Shown here: positions 59,754 to 64,000 of the stretch, one piece after another
Position numbering within the stretch: the stretch's first letter is position 1
Layout: every line of letters starts with the position of its first letter
Source of the DNA: Deltaproteobacteria bacterium HGW-Deltaproteobacteria-4
GTDB lineage: Bacteria; Desulfobacterota; Desulfuromonadia; Desulfuromonadales; UBA2197
DNA length: 64,000 nucleotides
Direction: 5' to 3'
NCBI GenBank assembly: GCA_002841765.1
Contig: PHAV01000012.1
Span: forward strand, 1-64,000
Translations under genes and position numbers: made by a program
Notes under the pieces: generated by a model
Seen by the model: the letters and a program-made list of their open reading frames with translations, nothing else
Told to the model about the DNA's origin: nothing
Databases searched by the model: none

Positions 59754-62700
59754 ATGGCGTTGCGACTCCCGAAATTTGTAAGCAGGCACCTTGTTTCCCG
59801 CTGGCGTCAGTTTATAGCTGTCCTTTCACTCCTTTTACTTCTCGCTGCGCTGCTGTTTTTTGCCGCTCCCCAAATCCTTTCCAGTCACTCAATGCAAAAT
59901 CGTCTCAAGTCGACTCTGAGTACCTCTCTGCAAGGAGCGGTCAACTGGGACAGCCTGCAACTCTCCTGGACGCGGGGCTTGCAGCTGCACAATTTCACCG
60001 TCGGGCCGACGAACGGGGCGTTGTATCAGCTGCGCCTTTCTGAAGTTGACTGCCGTCCCGGTATCGGCTTTGGAAGTGAACCCGCCGATACATTCGGACT
60101 GTCGCTCTTTTTACGATTGCATGATCTCCAGCTTGAACTCATATCTACAAGCAAAACAACAGAAGCACCACCTCCCACTCAGACAGAGGAGACGCCGGAT
60201 CCCTTAACAACACTGGCGCAGGGACTCGAACGTTTTACCACTCTCAGTTGGCCCTTACCGATCGATCTCCGTGTCGATATTGCCGTCACTCCCGTCGTCG
60301 TCAATTACCATGATCCTGTCAGCAATCGCCGCTTCCGCTTTACTGAGGGTGAGTTGCAGTTGCGGATGCCTTCACTGGAGCGGGCACCTCTGACTTTCAG
60401 TCTGAACGGCAAGGTGGCAGTCGATGATCACCCTCTGGAAATATTACGACTGGCGACGGAGATCACCGGATTAACTGCCCCCACCGGGCGGATCGTTCCG
60501 GCAGGGGCGCTCCTTGCCGCTTTTGTCGACTTCCCTGGAGTCGATCTCAAAGCAGACGGTCGCCTTGATCAGGAACAAGGACTGCAGGGCACATTAAAGC
60601 TTGATCTCCCGCAGTTGCAGCAGTTCGCCACTCCCTTCCTCCCGTCAAATCTCCCCGACATCACAGGAACCCTTCTCGCCACTCTCCAGGCCCGGATTGA
60701 CAACAAAAAGAATCTCGCCCTAAGCTGTACACTGGCCGGACAAAAACTTCAGGTCGATACTGCCGGCCCCCTCGATTTCGATCTCGGTCAGCAACTGAAG
60801 ACGGATTTTCAGCGGCAGCTTGTGACTCTGGGCGGAGGCGTCTTGATGGTCCCCGGCCTCCTTGAAGCCAACTGGGAAGCGCGGGTCGAAGAGCCCGGCA
60901 GCCCGGAACGCCGGGTCAACGCAAAGCTGCACCAGCTCAGGATTGATCTTGATCAGGCTTTGGCCCTGGCTGCTCCGTTTCTCCCCCCGGATCTGCCGCA
61001 ACTTTCCGGCGGAGAGTTGCAGTTACAGGATCTCGAACTGCAATTATCCGGTTCGCAAGGGGCAGGGGAGGTGCGGCTGACCAAGGGGACGGTCGATCTG
61101 CAAAGTTTGCGACAAGCTGATCTCTTTGTCGACGGGATCGCTCTTGCCACCAGTGATCTTATCATCCCGCTCAGCTCCTATTTTCCCGCCAGCGTTGCGG
61201 CGGGGATCGACTGGCAGGTCGCCAGTATTGACATGCGCGGCGCGCAGCCCCTGACTCTCACTGGTCTGGCGGGTTTTGGCAATCTGGCAATCGCAGCGAT
61301 CAGTAAATCCAAAGGGGAGGAAAAGCTGAGCGCCAAGGGCCGTTTCGACCATAAGCTCGGTCTTAAGGGGGGGAAACTGGCTAAATTAGCGAGTCTCAGC
61401 ACGCTTGCTAATGACCTGCAGCTCTCCTTTGCCCTGTTGCCGGACGGCAGAATCAGGGTGGAGGAGTTGGCGCTTATAACTGATATCGCTGCCCTCAATA
61501 CCCCTGTCTCCGGCAAGGAGTTGCAGTCCCTCCCGCTCCGGCAAACGTTGCAAGTCGCGGGAGTGGAGTTGCGTCCAGGAGACACCATTCCTGTAGTTGA
61601 AAGTTTTATTTTTTCATTGGTTTCTCCGGAATTTGTTAATGTCACAGGTGAAGGAAGTCTGTCGAAAACGAAACTTCTGACCGTGAAAACTCAGATCAGA
61701 CTGGAACTTCCCCGCTTCATTGCTTTCGCCGACCCGCTTCTGCCGGAGAAGCTGACAGCAAGCGGGTCGGTTAAGAGTGCGCTGCAGCTCACGGTCACCC
61801 TTCCGGAGCGTCCTCTTCCAGCCGGACATTCACCCTTGCGCAGTGCCAAAAACGCGTTAAATGCCATCCGAGAGTTGCACGGCAGCCTGGAGCTCGATGA
61901 CGTTGAACTCCGCTTACCCCTCACCAATGGCAGTCTGCACCTCAGCGGCATGCAGACATCGCAACCGTTCAGTCTCCAGAGTAGCAATCATGGCGACAAA
62001 ATCGATCTCGGCGGCGCCATTGCCTTTGATCTCCGTTCTGGCAGCGTTATCAACGGCCAGGTTCTGCCGGCTGAGCATGCCCGGATCAGTTTCAGCGGCG
62101 AAGTGCGCGACTGGGATCGCGCTTTCCTGTCCGAATCGGTACAGATCGAGCCGCTGGGTCTGGCACAACACAGTGAGTTGACCATCACCGGACTCGCCGC
62201 CCTCCTCGATCAATCCTTGCCACCGTCTCCGGCCACCCTGCTGCAGCGTCTGGACGCCACGCTCTTCAGTGAAGTCGACCTTCATCTCCGTCCTGCTGCG
62301 CCGCCGCTCCTCCCTGATCTGATCTTAACCGGCACCACGTCCGCCGGCACCCGTATCGATCTGAAAGGCGCTGATTTTTTACGACTGCATGCTTATGCCG
62401 ATGCCAAAGAACTTGCGCTGACCATCCCTGACGGGCCGGAACTGCACGGGTTGCAAGCCCGTTTCAATCTCGATCGTACCCTGCAAATCAGCACGGCTAC
62501 GACCCGAAAGGAACGCTGGCTCCCCCTCTCGACCAGTCTGGTTCAGCCACAGCCCCGGCCTCTACCAGCGCTGCTGGAAGGGGCACGTCGTCGCCTGCAT
62601 GACGACCGGCGCGGCAGCAGTGGCGGCGAACGCTCCTTGACGATTCAATCGCTGACGCTCCCCGGTCTGTCTCAGCCGCTCACCATCCGATCCCTCGAAG

Positions 62701-63341
62701 CGGAGATCGTCACCGGACAGGAAGAGGTGGGAATGAACTTTCTCCAGGCAGAACTGCTCGGCGGCACTCTGCGCTCCCGCGCCCTCCTCGATCTGCGGCC
62801 CATCGTACCGGTTCTCAGCGCGGAAGCGCTCTTTACCAATCTCGACCTGAGTCGGCTTAACCGCGATTCTGCAGTGCCGGGGGCGATTGCCGGAGAGAGT
62901 TCGATCAGCGGCGAAGGCTTCCTCCGTATTCCGCTCCTTGAGAAACAGCGACCCCTTCTTGAGGGCATGTCCCTGTCGACTCGTTTACGCCAGATCGGTG
63001 CCAAAAGCTTTGATCGCATCCTTGCCAGCCTCGATCCCCATGAACGCAATGAAGCGATTCAGGCGCAGCGCAAGCTGTTGCGCCGTGGACAGCTGCAAGG
63101 GATCGAGGTCCTGGCGGCTGACGGGGCACTGGCGGTGAGCGGTGCAGTCAACGTGCAGGGAGCTTCCATCGCTCTCCCTAGAATTGACCGTCTGCGGCTC
63201 GCGGAGCTCCCCCTGGACAAGGAACTGGCACCGGTGCTGACTACAATCAGCGCCGCGCGCCCCCCCCTTGAATTCTTGCGTGCCGACACCATCGTTATTG
63301 ATGCGCAGGGTGAAATTTCCCTGCGCAAGGAGGACCAATGA
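59754..63341 (+). CDS. YdbH-like AsmA-superfamily envelope protein
   Basis: The 1195-residue protein has one N-terminal membrane anchor (about 15-38, FIAVLSLLLLLAALLFFAAP) and a very long periplasmic part of amphipathic beta-strands with AsmA/TamB-like repeats. The gene after it encodes a DUF1318 (YdbL-like) lipoprotein, matching the ydbH-ynbE-ydbL arrangement of E. coli, whose products carry phospholipid to the outer membrane. It overlaps that gene by 4 bases (ATGA). At 1195 residues it is longer than E. coli YdbH (879). Confidence 0.8.
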   Translation: MALRLPKFVSRHLVSRWRQFIAVLSLLLLLAALLFFAAPQILSSHSMQNRLKSTLSTSLQGAVNWDSLQLSWTRGLQLHNFTVGPTNGALYQLRLSEVDCRPGIGFGSEPADTFGLSLFLRLHDLQLELISTSKTTEAPPPTQTEETPDPLTTLAQGLERFTTLSWPLPIDLRVDIAVTPVVVNYHDPVSNRRFRFTEGELQLRMPSLERAPLTFSLNGKVAVDDHPLEILRLATEITGLTAPTGRIVPAGALLAAFVDFPGVDLKADGRLDQEQGLQGTLKLDLPQLQQFATPFLPSNLPDITGTLLATLQARIDNKKNLALSCTLAGQKLQVDTAGPLDFDLGQQLKTDFQRQLVTLGGGVLMVPGLLEANWEARVEEPGSPERRVNAKLHQLRIDLDQALALAAPFLPPDLPQLSGGELQLQDLELQLSGSQGAGEVRLTKGTVDLQSLRQADLFVDGIALATSDLIIPLSSYFPASVAAGIDWQVASIDMRGAQPLTLTGLAGFGNLAIAAISKSKGEEKLSAKGRFDHKLGLKGGKLAKLASLSTLANDLQLSFALLPDGRIRVEELALITDIAALNTPVSGKELQSLPLRQTLQVAGVELRPGDTIPVVESFIFSLVSPEFVNVTGEGSLSKTKLLTVKTQIRLELPRFIAFADPLLPEKLTASGSVKSALQLTVTLPERPLPAGHSPLRSAKNALNAIRELHGSLELDDVELRLPLTNGSLHLSGMQTSQPFSLQSSNHGDKIDLGGAIAFDLRSGSVINGQVLPAEHARISFSGEVRDWDRAFLSESVQIEPLGLAQHSELTITGLAALLDQSLPPSPATLLQRLDATLFSEVDLHLRPAAPPLLPDLILTGTTSAGTRIDLKGADFLRLHAYADAKELALTIPDGPELHGLQARFNLDRTLQISTATTRKERWLPLSTSLVQPQPRPLPALLEGARRRLHDDRRGSSGGERSLTIQSLTLPGLSQPLTIRSLEAEIVTGQEEVGMNFLQAELLGGTLRSRALLDLRPIVPVLSAEALFTNLDLSRLNRDSAVPGAIAGESSISGEGFLRIPLLEKQRPLLEGMSLSTRLRQIGAKSFDRILASLDPHERNEAIQAQRKLLRRGQLQGIEVLAADGALAVSGAVNVQGASIALPRIDRLRLAELPLDKELAPVLTTISAARPPLEFLRADTIVIDAQGEISLRKEDQ

Positions 63342-63925
63342 ACAAGAAGCGCCTCATCCTCTCCCTCATCCTTCTCCCGCTTTGCGCCTGCACTCTCGCC
63401 AAGGTCGATGTCAATGTCGTCAGTGAGCGCACCTCTCTGGAGAATCAGGTTCTCGGCACCTACAACACCATCAGCGACGACCTTCTCCTCGTCGCCTCGG
63501 TGCGCGGTATCTCGCCAACAGGCAAGATTACCCCGGCGCCACAGCGGACGCCGGAGCAGGAAACGGCGGTGCGGGCGCTGGAGACGGTCTCCTTCCATGC
63601 CGACGACATCGAAACCTTCAAACGTCTCGGCTGGATCGGCGAGGGGCGCGATGGCCTTCTTACCGCCTTTCCCCGCACCCAACCCAAGGGGGGGAGCAGT
63701 GACCAAAACTTTGCCGCCACCTACAGTGACGGGGAATTCTCGGAGGTTCTCGATCAAGTCAACAAGGCCCGCGAAGTTCTGATGCTGCGGGTCATCCAGA
63801 CCAACGAGAACTTTACCGTGCAGGATCTTCCTGAGATTCGCCGCGTCTTTGCCAAAATCAATCAGCAGAACAGCCCGCCCGGCAGCAAGGTACAGAAAGA
63901 TGACGGCACCTGGGGGACACTGTGA
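63338..63925 (+). CDS. DUF1318-type (YdbL-like) lipoprotein
   Basis: The 195-residue protein has a lipoprotein signal with lipobox LCAC (Cys18). The mature part has LGWIGEGRDGLLT, like the VGE-x-x-DGYL core of DUF1318, and a C-terminal helix region. Its start is coupled to the YdbH-like gene. E. coli YdbL assists YdbH-YnbE. Here the YnbE-like bridge lipoprotein may be merged with it or lie beyond the window. Confidence 0.72.
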   Translation: MNKKRLILSLILLPLCACTLAKVDVNVVSERTSLENQVLGTYNTISDDLLLVASVRGISPTGKITPAPQRTPEQETAVRALETVSFHADDIETFKRLGWIGEGRDGLLTAFPRTQPKGGSSDQNFAATYSDGEFSEVLDQVNKAREVLMLRVIQTNENFTVQDLPEIRRVFAKINQQNSPPGSKVQKDDGTWGTL

Positions 63926-64000
63926 GCTGGCGCTTCCGACCGCTGATGGCGGCAGTCCTCCTTTTCGTCCTGACCCTGACCGGCAGTGCCGGTGCAGCGA
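63922..64000 (+). CDS. Truncated exported protein at window end
   Basis: A GTG at 63922 overlaps the preceding stop (GTGA). It opens a frame whose first 26 residues are a classic signal peptide (basic start, core AAVLLFVLTLTG, then SAGAA). The coupling implies a third partner of the YdbH/YdbL-like pair. The rest lies outside the window. Confidence 0.55.
   Translation, partial: MSWRFRPLMAAVLLFVLTLTGSAGAA

Noticed and set aside
1-64000. CRISPR arrays, rRNA and tRNA genes
   Set aside because: No regularly spaced short repeats and no recognisable rRNA or tRNA cloverleaf sequence were seen in the intergenic regions.

Overview
The window is moderately GC-rich, densely coded bacterial chromosome. 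The gene content points to a Desulfuromonadales/Geobacterales-type member of the former Deltaproteobacteria: secA, argJ and deoB together, a BioW-containing biotin operon with a BirA operator, a MoxR/DUF58/Bat operon, NtrBC and two-component proteins, a Lon protease with a Gre factor, and an agmatine deiminase. This placement is inferred from gene content and family resemblance, not from a marker-gene tree. I found no tRNA, rRNA or CRISPR array. No gap between genes exceeds about 270 bases.

Layout. 1-620: accessory edge with an AbiV-type abortive-infection gene and the first codons of a truncated gene. 887-2839: a MocR-type regulator divergent from a PNPOx-fold flavoprotein. 2955-4846: upp-uraA uracil salvage, ending in a strong hairpin. 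4993-7172: small envelope or unknown proteins. 7203-9600: panE, metF and a small outer-membrane-like protein. 9778-10119: a DUF2784 protein whose 5' end looks frameshifted. 10102-14599: a tightly coupled minus-strand operon bioW-bioF-bioH-bioC-rarD with a BirA-type operator laid over its promoter. 14769-15745: an iron-sulfur flavoprotein and a YcgN-like protein. 15885-21031: secA, argJ, deoB. 21124-25996: an ArsR regulator, a DUF3108 protein, holC, and an RNA-methyltransferase group (rsmE, trmJ, an unknown gene, rlmD).

26063-32155 is a complete pgaABCD exopolysaccharide operon. It appears to have been inserted at the 3' end of rlmD: a 42-bp imperfect copy of the rlmD terminus lies at 25958-25999 and again at 32412-32453, on the far side of the pga genes. 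There it forms the antisense end of the next gene, a BatD-like CDS. The simplest reading is that rlmD and the batD-like gene once overlapped tail to tail and the pga cluster separated them.

32414-38387 is a MoxR-DUF58-Bat operon in which BatA, BatB and BatC modules are fused in one polypeptide. 38661-39557 is a PAS-GGDEF diguanylate cyclase. 39592-41598 is a large FAD oxidoreductase with a C-terminal SRPBCC-like region. 41696-46980 holds trmL, ntrC, ntrB, a dus gene and agmatine deiminase, with REP-like hairpins between ntrB and ntrC. 46980-51248 holds two tandem DedA-PAP2-LssY fusion proteins. 51272-54624 holds an HD protein, mazG, a receiver-PilZ protein and a seven-repeat beta-propeller lipoprotein. 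54881-59593 holds an HI0933-type flavoprotein, a YkgJ-like protein, lon and a Gre factor. 59754-64000 holds a YdbH/AsmA-like giant, a DUF1318-type (YdbL-like) lipoprotein and a truncated exported protein.

Working together: the bio operon can supply pimeloyl groups by two routes and is probably repressed by biotin through BirA. PgaCD, the GGDEF protein and the PilZ protein suggest c-di-GMP-controlled adhesion. The 3' YdbH/YdbL pair probably serves envelope lipid transport.
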